A stretch of 12,692 bases of DNA from Chloroflexota bacterium (GCA_013154135.1 JAADDB010000281.1:1-12692), one strand, 5' to 3'. Counted from the stretch's first letter, positions 1-6,680 are shown. The notes: a model not told the origin generated them from the letters alone. A program made the numbers and translations.

Positions 1-33
1 TTGGCTCGCAAGCCGCTCACGCTCCTGTTAGGC
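1..33 (+). other. Right half of an integron attC site (left arm cut off by the window edge)
   Basis: The core GTTAGGC at 27-33 matches the attC R' simple site (consensus GTTRRRY, cut after the G). It is preceded by GCCGCT (12-17) and about nine bases of spacer. The complete attC at 4183-4242 shows the same layout: GCCGCT, a ten-base spacer, then GTTAGGC. TTG (1-3) can pair with CAA (9-11) around a five-base loop, so the missing left arm would need to continue as AGCGGC just outside the window. This site would mark the 5' boundary of the AT-rich cassette. The left arm is not visible, so the call rests on the core and on likeness to the second site. Confidence 0.65.
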
Positions 34-90
34 GGGTTGCCTACTTGTGACCAGGAGGGGGCGTGATGCTTCTCCAAGAAATCTACCAAA

Positions 91-97
91 GAGGAGG
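91..97 (+). promoter_or_regulatory. Ribosome binding site deciding the precursor start
   Basis: GAGGAGG ends six bases before ATG 104. This favours ATG 104 over an in-frame upstream ATG at 47, which would add 19 arginine-rich residues and has no comparable Shine-Dalgarno sequence. Confidence 0.75.
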
Positions 98-103
98 TGT
101 ATC

Positions 104-310
104 ATGACAGAAAAGCTTGTCCCAACAGCCAATGCTGATGTGGAAGCAGAATTCACAATAACAGCAGAAGACATCACGAGGCTTCTTGACCTAGAAGCTC
201 AAGGGATGAGAATTCCTCTGCAGGAGGATAAGGATGAGGAGTTACTTGAGGAGCTTACAATAATGGGATGTACGCCTTCCCGGCCTTTCCATCCCCACGT
301 GGCCATGTAG
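104..310 (+). CDS. Putative RiPP precursor peptide, 68 aa
   Basis: This small acidic peptide has a strong ribosome binding site and lies directly upstream of a radical SAM/SPASM enzyme. Residues 1-53 look like a leader: rich in Asp/Glu, predicted amphipathic helix around 20-33 (sequence ITAEDITRLLDLEAQG), and a second acidic stretch at 40-51. The composition changes sharply near residue 54. The last 14 residues, GCTPSRPFHPHVAM, have no acidic residue and contain one Cys (C56), two His, three Pro, one Phe and one Arg. That is a leader/core layout with a likely cut near the Gly55-Cys56 region, although the cut site is a guess. A single Cys could allow one thioether, and the Phe/His residues could serve as cyclophane-type crosslink sites. 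I do not recognise the family. The alternative is a small regulatory protein, but position and composition favour a precursor. Confidence 0.75.
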   Translation: MTEKLVPTANADVEAEFTITAEDITRLLDLEAQGMRIPLQEDKDEELLEELTIMGCTPSRPFHPHVAM

Positions 311-390
311 GTAACTGACATTCTGTAGAATAAAGCATCACCCCCCTCCTTGAACATGTTTGTTCCAACAATCTTCGGAGATTGAGACTC

Positions 391-396
391 AGGAGG
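391..396 (+). promoter_or_regulatory. Ribosome binding site deciding the radical SAM start
   Basis: AGGAGG is seven bases before ATG 404 but only one base before ATG 398, so the third codon of the longest frame is the more likely start. Confidence 0.7.
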
Positions 397-403
397 TATG
401 CAG

Positions 404-1732
404 ATGCGATGTCCACAGCTACCGAAAGAAGTAGTTTTTAGGGAGGATGTCGACAATAGTGTAATTATATATAAGATCATGCCAGGGCGTGCGTTCCGCA
501 TTAGGACGAAAACGAAAACAGAAGCGGAAGGGATAATAAAACTCCTGGCTACCTTAAAGAAAGAACAAGCTACTATCGAGATGCTCTCCAAGGTATCGGG
601 CCTAGATCGAACATTTGTACAAAAATTGTGCCGTGAGTTATACAAGAAGATATTGGGCGCTACAAAGGTGATTTACGCTGATTCCACTATCGATCAGAAA
701 CCCAAACTTCCCGATCTAGAACTAAGCGTACCCCTTTTTCTCGAGTTGATCATAACATATCGGTGCAATTTGCGGTGTCGTCATTGTTTAGTTGGAGATT
801 TAAGGTATTCTGAAGATGCAGATATGCCCTTGGAGCTTGTCAGGAAAATTGCCAGCGAAGTACGGAAATATAGTATTTTTGAGGTTGTGCTAACGGGTGG
901 TGAGCCTACTATTAGAAAGGACTTCTTTACCATATTAGAATGGCTATCTGACAGTGGAGCATTCATAGCCGTGACAACGCATGGATTGACACTATCTAGG
1001 AGGAAAATTGAGCGTATGAGAGATTACAATATCTTCAAGTATGTTGTTTCCCTAGAAGGTGCGACTTCTGAAACCCATGATTTTATTCGAGGCAACGGAA
1101 CATTTGATGCTGTAATAAGGACTATTGAACGAATTAGGAACTATACTGAATCTATTATAGAACTTAATGTTACCTGTGGTAAGCACAATATTGGCGAAAT
1201 TGAGGATATAGTGAACCTTGCATATCGCATTGGAGCACAAATAGTGAATTTCTCAAGATTACGGCCTTGGGGCTGGGGAGCATCGTTACGACCGTATCTT
1301 CTGGATTCTTCGGAGATCTCTTTCTTAAATAGAAAAATAAAGGAATTGCGAGAAAAGTACAAGGATATCTACATAGGCGGCGATATGCCAATTATGGTGG
1401 AACGTCAAGCTTTTGTCTGTGATGCCATGTTTGCTTTTACTATTCAACCTAACGGAAATGTGCTACCATGTACTACTTTTGAGCAATTGCCAACTGCGGA
1501 AGTCATTCTTGGCAATGCAAATAATCAAGATATAGCTGGGATATGGAATTCTGAAAAAGCTCGCGCTATGCGACGACGTATTCAACATCATTCTGACGTT
1601 TACCATACATGCATCTCCGCGGGATGTCCTATTCATAGTGTCTGCGCCAAAACATATTGCCTAGCTGAGTGGTTTATCTCAACGCGAACCCTGTCTAGTG
1701 ATCTCTCAAAATGTGCAACTTATCGGACATAG
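404..1732 (+). CDS. Radical SAM/SPASM peptide-modifying enzyme with PqqD-like N-terminal domain
   Basis: The protein has 442 residues. Residues about 9-85 look like a PqqD-type RiPP recognition element (RRE): a beta-hairpin (VVFREDVDNSVIIYKI) followed by helices. This fold normally binds the leader of the precursor. The radical SAM cluster motif CNLRCRHC (C-x3-C-x2-C) is at 121-128, where C121, C125 and C128 would hold the SAM-binding [4Fe-4S] cluster. The motif TGGEPT follows, as in the family. The C-terminal third is a SPASM domain: VCDAMF, then NGNVLPC, then a cluster C-x4-C-x5-C-x4-C and a last Cys near the end. These would bind auxiliary [4Fe-4S] clusters. SPASM enzymes beside small peptides commonly install Cys-alpha thioethers or C-C/C-O crosslinks, and which one applies here cannot be read from the sequence. 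The expected location is cytoplasmic. Confidence 0.92.
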   Translation: MRCPQLPKEVVFREDVDNSVIIYKIMPGRAFRIRTKTKTEAEGIIKLLATLKKEQATIEMLSKVSGLDRTFVQKLCRELYKKILGATKVIYADSTIDQKPKLPDLELSVPLFLELIITYRCNLRCRHCLVGDLRYSEDADMPLELVRKIASEVRKYSIFEVVLTGGEPTIRKDFFTILEWLSDSGAFIAVTTHGLTLSRRKIERMRDYNIFKYVVSLEGATSETHDFIRGNGTFDAVIRTIERIRNYTESIIELNVTCGKHNIGEIEDIVNLAYRIGAQIVNFSRLRPWGWGASLRPYLLDSSEISFLNRKIKELREKYKDIYIGGDMPIMVERQAFVCDAMFAFTIQPNGNVLPCTTFEQLPTAEVILGNANNQDIAGIWNSEKARAMRRRIQHHSDVYHTCISAGCPIHSVCAKTYCLAEWFISTRTLSSDLSKCATYRT

Positions 1733-1750
1733 ATACGGATAAAAAGAACT

Positions 1751-1755
1751 GGAGG
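1751..1755 (+). promoter_or_regulatory. Ribosome binding site deciding the MFS start
   Basis: GGAGG lies nine bases before ATG 1765. The alternative in-frame ATG at 1711 lies inside the end of the upstream gene and adds a hydrophilic 18-residue tail. Confidence 0.65.
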
Positions 1756-1764
1756 CCGCCAATT

Positions 1765-3006
1765 ATGAAATATCATGGTGTTAATAGCGCTAGGCGTATT
1801 TACAGGTTCTTCTATCTAGTAAGAGTGCAACAAGCTCTTTGGACTGGTTTAATGAGTCCATTCTGGGTCGTGTTCTTTAAAACAATGGGGTTGTCGTATT
1901 CTGAGATTTCATTGTTAATCGCTGTAAGTTATGTGTCAACGTTGATTTTTGAAATCCCTACGGGAACAATAGCTGACTTATGGGGAAGAAAGCTGTCAGT
2001 GATACTGTCGCTTATAGTAACAGGTAGTACATGCATTGGTATATTCTTCTTCCCTTCATTTTTCGAATTATTGCTGCTGTTCTATGCGTTGCAAGGAATA
2101 GGCGCAACTCTATCGTCTGGGGCATTTAGCGCTTGGTTAGCAGATTCTCTGATTGCAGTGGGAGAAGAAGAAAACCTGACAGAATACTGGGGAGGCATAA
2201 CAAGTAGTAATTATCTCGGTTCAGTATTAGGGTTTCTTATAGGAGGCGGGTTAGCCTCTCTAGGGTTGCTTCGATATATATGGTTGATAAGTGGTATTGG
2301 AGCATTTGCAACCGTTCTGTTCATTGCTCTTCTGGGAAAAGAAACGTCTGTCGGCAGTTTGGATTCGAGTAAAAGTACAAAAAACACATTGAAGGCGTAC
2401 ATTAGAACTTTGCAAGAAGGCTCAATCTATCTATTTAGCTTCACATTGCTATTTTGGTTAACAGTGGCTTCCTTCTTCTGGTATATTAGCACAGGAGTCC
2501 TTTCTCTTGGATGGCAACCATATCTCGTTGAGCATGGGATTCCCATTCCTCTCTTAAGTGCCATCCTGATAGCGTACACGCTTTTGGCATTCCTTGTAAC
2601 AAACAAGGCGGGAATGCTGACTAACTGGATTGGTGGTGAGAGGCTTCTGTTAGGAACCATAGCTTTGGTAGGAGGAGGATTGACTTTCCTAATGATACCC
2701 GCCAAAGACTTTGCGTGGTTGGTTTTTATTGTATATGGCGGTATAATATCGCTCAAAGAACCAACTTTTTATGGGTATATAAACAGGTTTATCCCTTCCA
2801 AGCTGCGAGCAACTGTTTTGTCCAGCTATAGCATGGTTACAAGTATCTCCACAATACTGAGCATGTTTATATTTGGCAAAGCCTCCGATAATTGGGGACT
2901 AAACATAGCCATAGCTTTTTCTGCTACCGTAATGGTTATTGCGGCTGCAGTTTTCTTCATGATTGTTTATATGAGGCACGATGAAGATGAAAAGGTATAC
3001 ATATAG
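1765..3006 (+). CDS. MFS transporter, probable peptide exporter
   Basis: This is a very hydrophobic protein of 413 residues, the usual length for a 12-helix major facilitator. After a short basic N-terminus (YHGVNSARRIYRFFY) the first helix starts near residue 18. The loop after helix 2 reads GTIADLWGRK, a clear match to MFS signature motif A (G-x3-D-x2-GR-K). A hydrophilic central loop around residues 195-215 (TSVGSLDSSKSTKNTLK) separates the two six-helix halves. It starts 32 bp after the radical SAM gene, and its 3' end overlaps the peptidase gene by 26 bp, so translation of the two is probably coupled. Export of the finished peptide, with self-protection, is the likely role by context. 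Many RiPP loci use ABC exporters, so an MFS in this place is less usual. Substrate and direction cannot be proved from the sequence. Confidence 0.88.
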   Translation: MKYHGVNSARRIYRFFYLVRVQQALWTGLMSPFWVVFFKTMGLSYSEISLLIAVSYVSTLIFEIPTGTIADLWGRKLSVILSLIVTGSTCIGIFFFPSFFELLLLFYALQGIGATLSSGAFSAWLADSLIAVGEEENLTEYWGGITSSNYLGSVLGFLIGGGLASLGLLRYIWLISGIGAFATVLFIALLGKETSVGSLDSSKSTKNTLKAYIRTLQEGSIYLFSFTLLFWLTVASFFWYISTGVLSLGWQPYLVEHGIPIPLLSAILIAYTLLAFLVTNKAGMLTNWIGGERLLLGTIALVGGGLTFLMIPAKDFAWLVFIVYGGIISLKEPTFYGYINRFIPSKLRATVLSSYSMVTSISTILSMFIFGKASDNWGLNIAIAFSATVMVIAAAVFFMIVYMRHDEDEKVYI

Positions 3007-4168
3007 ACGGATTATTCTTACCTATCCTGATACTCTATCTCCACGCGAAGCCGCACTTTTCGCAAAAAGACAGGAACATGCACTGAAGCGGGTTGAAAAG
3101 TTGTTGCGACTTCGACATCAGAATGATGTGAGAATACATATCAAAATTACTCCATTTCGAGAACATTATGTCAATAAGAGTACGATTTACTATTCATTCC
3201 CAATTTTCGAATTCCAGCAAATCATCGAGAATAATGCTCTTCTAGCGGCAGGAGAGTTGCATGAGTTGACCCATTACACCATGCAGGAATTTGTTCCGAC
3301 AAAAATATTAAGACCTGATCCTCCGGGCTTCTTCTTAATTGAGGGATTGGCTATAGCAGTAGATGCAATGGTTGATCGACAAGAGGCGAGTTTTTTACAC
3401 CTTCTGGCCAAAGGAGCTTTCTTGCTGGGAGCACTCAAGCCTATGCTACAAATACAGCCATCTGACCCGCCTTTCCTTCGCTATGAGATTACAGGGTCTT
3501 TTACACTTTTTCTGATAGAACGATATGGGATAGATAAATTAAAAAACTTATATAAGTTTGTCTCCGATGACGCATTCTCCACGCGTGTGACGCAGATTTT
3601 GAGGAAATCTCTTTTCGAATTGGAGAAAGATTGGCTTATCTTCTTAGAAGGTTATCCTGAAAAATACGCGCGATACATAGCATCAGCGTCTTTAGATTTG
3701 AATGGTTTGTATGAACTTCCTATTATGCGCTATGGGAATCGTTGGTTTCGGCAAGGCCTTATAGGACACATGTCCAAATCGGTATATTCACAAATGTCTT
3801 CACTGTATAAAGTGTATAGCGCTTTGGGAAGAGCGGATACCCTTTGTAGATTCTCTCAGTTATATGAGCTATTTCAGAATATGCTGAATATTTATTATGC
3901 ATCCCTGCAAAGCTGGCAAGAAGCTGCAGAATCCTTCAGAGAAGCGCAACAGATTTTATCTTCTCAACACGCAAATTGCAACAGGATCCTTGCACTTTTA
4001 AAACGAGCCTATTCGCTATTTCGTAAAGTGGGTGACATTGTCATGATGCGCCAGGTAAGACTATATGTTGCCTTTGTGCTGTTGAAAATGAAAGGGGAAT
4101 CACTCGAAGGAGATCATAGTAAAGCTTTAGGATTCTTGCGGGAGGCCAGTGATTTTTTGGATCGCTAG
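2981..4168 (+). CDS. HEXXH zinc metallopeptidase (gluzincin / peptidase MA-like), candidate leader peptidase
   Basis: The protein has 395 residues. HELTH at 94-98 gives zinc ligands H94 and H98 and general base E95. E121 in IEGLAIAVD, 23 residues downstream, fits the third ligand of gluzincins (HEXXH...E, as in the peptidase MA clan). No signal peptide or clear membrane helix is seen, so it should act in the cytoplasm, where a RiPP leader is normally removed if export follows. Residues about 255-395 are helical and repeat-like (SLYKVYSALGRADTL, YASLQSWQEAAESFREA, LLKRAYSLFRKVGDI), resembling degenerate TPR-type repeats that could bind peptide. An ATG at 2987 (third codon) has better spacing from GAGG 2973-2976 and is an alternative start. 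Removal of the precursor leader is inferred from context. A self-immunity protease is the other option. Confidence 0.8.
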   Translation: MKMKRYTYRRIILTYPDTLSPREAALFAKRQEHALKRVEKLLRLRHQNDVRIHIKITPFREHYVNKSTIYYSFPIFEFQQIIENNALLAAGELHELTHYTMQEFVPTKILRPDPPGFFLIEGLAIAVDAMVDRQEASFLHLLAKGAFLLGALKPMLQIQPSDPPFLRYEITGSFTLFLIERYGIDKLKNLYKFVSDDAFSTRVTQILRKSLFELEKDWLIFLEGYPEKYARYIASASLDLNGLYELPIMRYGNRWFRQGLIGHMSKSVYSQMSSLYKVYSALGRADTLCRFSQLYELFQNMLNIYYASLQSWQEAAESFREAQQILSSQHANCNRILALLKRAYSLFRKVGDIVMMRQVRLYVAFVLLKMKGESLEGDHSKALGFLREASDFLDR

Positions 4169-4182
4169 TCGTTCGCTATTGA

Positions 4183-4242
4183 GCCTAACTACACTTGCAG
4201 CGGACGGGCCTAACGGCCCGCCGCTGAAGTCTGACGTTAGGC
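4183..4242 (+). other. Integron attC recombination site (60 bp)
   Basis: The outer arms GCCTAAC (4183-4189) and GTTAGGC (4236-4242) are perfect inverted repeats matching the attC consensus RYYYAAC / GTTRRRY. The inner arms are ACTTGCAGCGG (4193-4203) and CCGCTGAAGT (4221-4230). They pair fully except for one extra G at 4197, the expected extrahelical base of an attC left arm. Spacers TAC and CTGAC form the unpaired central region, and GGGCC / GGCCC close a four-base loop (TAAC). Size, arm order and asymmetry are those of a classical short attC. Recombination would occur on the bottom strand between G4236 and T4237. The site lies 14 bp after the peptidase stop codon, as expected at the 3' end of a cassette. 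Confidence 0.9.
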
Positions 4243-4543
4243 CACAGGAAAGGAGGCACCCGTTATTATGAATTTGGAGGAACGTGAGGGAAGCCATTGG
4301 TAGCAACTTCGAACCATAAACAATGGACACTTGTTGGCGTTGGGGGGCCGCTCTTGACGGCCAGCCGCCCTCCTTAATCGTCAATCGTTACTCGTTACTC
4401 CCCATCATTAGCCACACCTCACCGTTACTACAACATACCCCTTCCCCCCGCCCCGCACATCCCCCCTGATCCCCTCCCCGCCCAGCGGACGTATGGGAAG
4501 TGAAACAGAGTAAAACTACGCAACCCACACGTCCGAGGTGACC
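4243..4543. other. Intergenic stretch between cassette and GC-rich operon
   Basis: There is no convincing gene in these 300 bp. An AGGAGG at 4251-4256 precedes an 11-codon frame (4268-4303), which is too short to support. An imperfect GC stem, GGGGGGCCGCT (4342-4352) with AGCCGCCCTCC (4363-4373), could fold in RNA but has no T-tract, so it is not a standard terminator. Then come in-phase heptamers (4377-4400) and seven C-runs (4438-4483). I see no second attC. The composition is mixed, consistent with the host edge of the cassette array. A promoter for the downstream operon should be here, but no good -35/-10 pair with standard spacing is visible. Confidence 0.6.
4377..4400. repeat. Heptamer tandem repeat (ATCGTTA type)
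   Basis: ATCGTCA, ATCGTTA and CTCGTTA lie in perfect 7-bp phase and are followed by CTC. The same TTACTCG heptamer recurs at 9074-9091 and, inverted, at 12490-12510. Confidence 0.75.
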
Positions 4544-5656
4544 ATGCTGCGTTCCGTTTACCGAGACATGTTCCTGCTTCCCGTCATGGCCGCGATGGGG
4601 CTGGGCGGAGCCGCGTGGGCCGCGCACATTTGGGCATGGCCTCGCGCCACCTGCGCGATCGGCCTCAGCGCGATCCTGGCCGCGCACGTCATCCACGAAG
4701 CCTGGCGCCACCAACACCTCAACCGCGCGGCCGCACACACAGATCCATACCCCACCCTGGGGCCGGCCAACCTCATCACCGCGGGCCGGGGCCTCCTCAT
4801 CGCCCTTATGGCCGGGTTCCTGTGCAGTGGCGCGGCCCCATCTCCCCTGCGCTGGGCCCCCGGCATCCTCTTCACCCTCAATATCCTCGCGGACTTCGCG
4901 GACGGCATTGTCGCCCGTGTCACCCGACGCCCTTCCCTCCTGGGCGCGCACCTGGACATGCACCTGGACAGCCTGGGCGTCCTCATCGCCGCGATCCTCG
5001 TCGTCCGCCTCGGCCAGATGCCCTGGTGGTACGCGCTCGTCGGCCTGGCCCGCTACATCTTCCTCGCGGGCGAAGCCCTCCTCCGCGCGCTGGGGCGCCC
5101 CATCCGCCCCCTCCCCCCCAGCCCCACCCGCCGCGCGCTCGCGGGCGTCCAAATGACCTTCCTCGCGCTCGCGCTGTACCCCGTCTTCACGCCGCCGGCC
5201 ACCGAAATCGTCGGCACCTTCCTCTTCCTCCCCTTCATCCTCGGCTTCGTGCGGGACTTCCTCGCGATTGCCGGGTGGACCTGGCCCGTGGAAAGTGCCT
5301 GGTTTCGCCTGACCACCTGGCGGCGACACGCCCTCCCCCTCACCCGTTGGCTCACCGGCAGCCTCCTCCTCTGGTACACCTGGGCCGCGTACCCGACCCT
5401 GCGCGCGTACCTGCCCCTGCACGTCATCATCCTCCAGACCCTCGTCGCCCTCCTCCTCCTCAGCGGCATCACCGCCCGCCTGGACGCCGCGCTCATCCTG
5501 GCCATCGTCGCGCTGCACACCACCCTCCTCCCCGGCCACACCCTCCACCTCCTCCTGGCCGCGGGAGGCACCGCCATCCTCCTCTGGGGAGGGGGCCGAT
5601 ACAGCCTGTGGACGCCCGACGAAACCCTCTTCCTCACACGATTGGGGGCCTCATGA
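4544..5656 (+). CDS. CDP-alcohol phosphatidyltransferase family membrane protein
   Basis: The full family signature D-x2-DG-x2-AR-x8-G-x3-D-x3-D is present: D117, D120, G121, A124, R125, G134, D138 and D142 (DFADGIVAR, then GAHLDMHLD). This site binds a metal and a CDP-alcohol and transfers the phospho-alcohol to a second alcohol, at the membrane. Upstream, PANLITAGRGLL resembles the usual family start of the catalytic helices. At 370 residues the protein is much longer than typical PgsA-like enzymes (about 180-220), with an extra membrane helix region before and several hydrophobic segments after about residue 200. GTG 4538 could also start it. ATG 4544 was chosen because GAGG 4535-4538 is five bases away. 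The acceptor is unknown. It overlaps the next gene by ATGA, so the two are probably co-translated. Confidence 0.88.
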   Translation: MLRSVYRDMFLLPVMAAMGLGGAAWAAHIWAWPRATCAIGLSAILAAHVIHEAWRHQHLNRAAAHTDPYPTLGPANLITAGRGLLIALMAGFLCSGAAPSPLRWAPGILFTLNILADFADGIVARVTRRPSLLGAHLDMHLDSLGVLIAAILVVRLGQMPWWYALVGLARYIFLAGEALLRALGRPIRPLPPSPTRRALAGVQMTFLALALYPVFTPPATEIVGTFLFLPFILGFVRDFLAIAGWTWPVESAWFRLTTWRRHALPLTRWLTGSLLLWYTWAAYPTLRAYLPLHVIILQTLVALLLLSGITARLDAALILAIVALHTTLLPGHTLHLLLAAGGTAILLWGGGRYSLWTPDETLFLTRLGAS

Positions 5657-6651
5657 TCCTGACCAAAACCCGCGACCGCAAGACCTGGATACACCTGGCC
5701 CTGTGGGGGACCGTAGCCGTCCTCCTCGGGTGGACCCTGCGCGGCATCCCGATCGGCCAGATCTGGGCCACACTGACCCACATCCACCCCGGCACCCTCG
5801 TCCTCCTCATCGCCATGAACCTCCTCATCCTCTGGCTCTTCGGCGGAAGGGGATGGGTGATCCTTCGGGCCCTGGGCCATCGTATCCCCTATCGCGACCA
5901 GGTCACGTATCGCCTGGCCGCGTTCAGCGTCAACTATTTCACGCCCGGACCCCAGTTCGGGGGAGAACCTTTACACATCTACCTGATCAGCCGCGGCCAG
6001 GGCATCCCCTGGGAGGATGCGTTGACCGCGGTCGCGGTGGACCGACTCTTCGAGTTCACCGTCAACACCACCTTCCTGATCCTGGGCCTGGGCGTCCTGA
6101 TCAGCCTGGGGATGGTGCCCGCGGCCGCGCACATCCCACTAGTGGGGGGAATTGGGATCCTCCTGGCCCTGCCCCTGGCCTACCTGATGAGTCTGCGGCG
6201 GGGCATCCGGCCCTTCGCCGCAATTCTGAGGCACGCGCGAGGCCGGTGGGGGGCCATCGGGGGAAGACTGGACGGCCTGGCGCGCAGCGAAGCCCAAGCC
6301 GCCCGGCTCCTGCGGGAACACCCCCGGGCCATGCTCGCGGCCCTGGGCATCTCCCTCCTCACCTGGGGACTGCTCATCGGGGAATACGCGCTCATGCTCT
6401 GGGCCCTGGACGTGCGCCTGGCACCACGGCAACTCATCGCGGTCATGACCGCGGCCCGGATCGCGTTCCTCTTCCCCACGCCTGGGGGACTGGGCGCGCT
6501 GGAAGCCGGCCAGGTTCTAGCCCTCACCGCGCTGGGCTATCCCCCCGCGGTGGGCATCAGCGTCAGCCTGATCATCCGCGGCCGCGACATCGCCGTCGGG
6601 ATCCTGGGCGCGGCCTGGGGCCTAATCCACGGACGCCGCGCGGCCGAGTAA
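5653..6651 (+). CDS. YbhN/UPF0104-type membrane protein (lysylphosphatidylglycerol synthase TM-like)
   Basis: This polytopic protein has 332 residues and about eight hydrophobic segments. Family-like stretches are NYFTPGPQFGGEPLHIYL (about 97-114), where the G-G-E-P-x-R/H turn is characteristic, AVAVDRLFEF (about 127-136), and FPTPGGLGALEAGQVLAL near 275-292, the conserved PGGLGxxE turn of the family. It lacks the soluble acyl/lysyl-transferase domain of MprF, so it is the membrane part only. Relatives are thought to act as lipid flippases or lipid-linked transporters, but most are untested. The ATG overlaps the stop of the upstream phosphatidyltransferase (ATGA), suggesting a lipid made by that enzyme as the substrate. 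An in-frame open stretch upstream of 5653 is only GC-rich read-through. Confidence 0.85.
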   Translation: MILTKTRDRKTWIHLALWGTVAVLLGWTLRGIPIGQIWATLTHIHPGTLVLLIAMNLLILWLFGGRGWVILRALGHRIPYRDQVTYRLAAFSVNYFTPGPQFGGEPLHIYLISRGQGIPWEDALTAVAVDRLFEFTVNTTFLILGLGVLISLGMVPAAAHIPLVGGIGILLALPLAYLMSLRRGIRPFAAILRHARGRWGAIGGRLDGLARSEAQAARLLREHPRAMLAALGISLLTWGLLIGEYALMLWALDVRLAPRQLIAVMTAARIAFLFPTPGGLGALEAGQVLALTALGYPPAVGISVSLIIRGRDIAVGILGAAWGLIHGRRAAE

Positions 6652-6680
6652 ACACATCCATTGCACGAGGAGACAACCGA

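Larger units (their letters stand above)
28..4236 (+). mobile_element. Large integron-type gene cassette carrying a four-gene RiPP locus
   Basis: The segment between the G^TTAGGC cut points at 27/28 and 4236/4237 is about 4.2 kb. It has the normal cassette layout: genes read toward the attC at their 3' end. Its base composition is visibly much poorer in G+C than the DNA to the right, which fits acquisition from another source. It contains a short peptide gene, a radical SAM/SPASM enzyme, an MFS transporter and a HEXXH peptidase, all co-oriented, with gaps or overlaps of under 100 bp. Most integron cassettes carry a single small gene, so four genes is unusual. No integrase or attI is visible, so in this window the array would be called a CALIN (attC cluster lacking an integrase). 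The alternative is that two unrelated attC sites happen to flank a chromosomal locus. Confidence 0.7.

Noticed and set aside
47..103. N-terminal extension of the precursor from ATG 47
   Set aside because: It would add an arginine-rich stretch unlike a leader peptide, and the strong ribosome binding site at 91-97 fits ATG 104.
352..365. GAACA/TGTTC inverted repeat between precursor and radical SAM gene as an attenuator
   Set aside because: A five-pair AT-containing stem with no T-run is too weak to support termination or regulation.
199..645. 148-codon frame on the - strand over the precursor and radical SAM start
   Set aside because: It overlaps two well-supported + strand genes, has no family features, and has no ribosome binding site of note.
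4268..4303. 11-codon frame after AGGAGG following the attC, as a second small peptide or truncated cassette gene
   Set aside because: Too short, with ribosome binding site spacing of 11 bases, and the frame has no recognisable content. Another 11-codon frame from GTG 4284 is equally unsupported.
4342..4373. GC-rich hairpin as an intrinsic terminator
   Set aside because: The stem has a mismatch and no T-tract follows. It could equally be chance in a G/C-rich stretch.
4354..4380. TTGACG ... TAATCG as the operon promoter
   Set aside because: The spacer is only 15 bp and the -10 match is poor, so I cannot support it.
4388..5548. Long - strand open frame opposite the phosphatidyltransferase
   Set aside because: Low-complexity Gly/Glu/Asp-rich translation typical of the antisense of GC-rich coding DNA. 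The + strand has full catalytic motifs.
4615..5652. Upstream part of the frame that runs into the YbhN-type gene
   Set aside because: Pro/Arg/His-rich off-frame translation of the phosphatidyltransferase gene. The real start is ATG 5653.
6652..6680. FMN riboswitch before ribA
   Set aside because: Only 29 bp lie between the genes, far too short for an FMN riboswitch.
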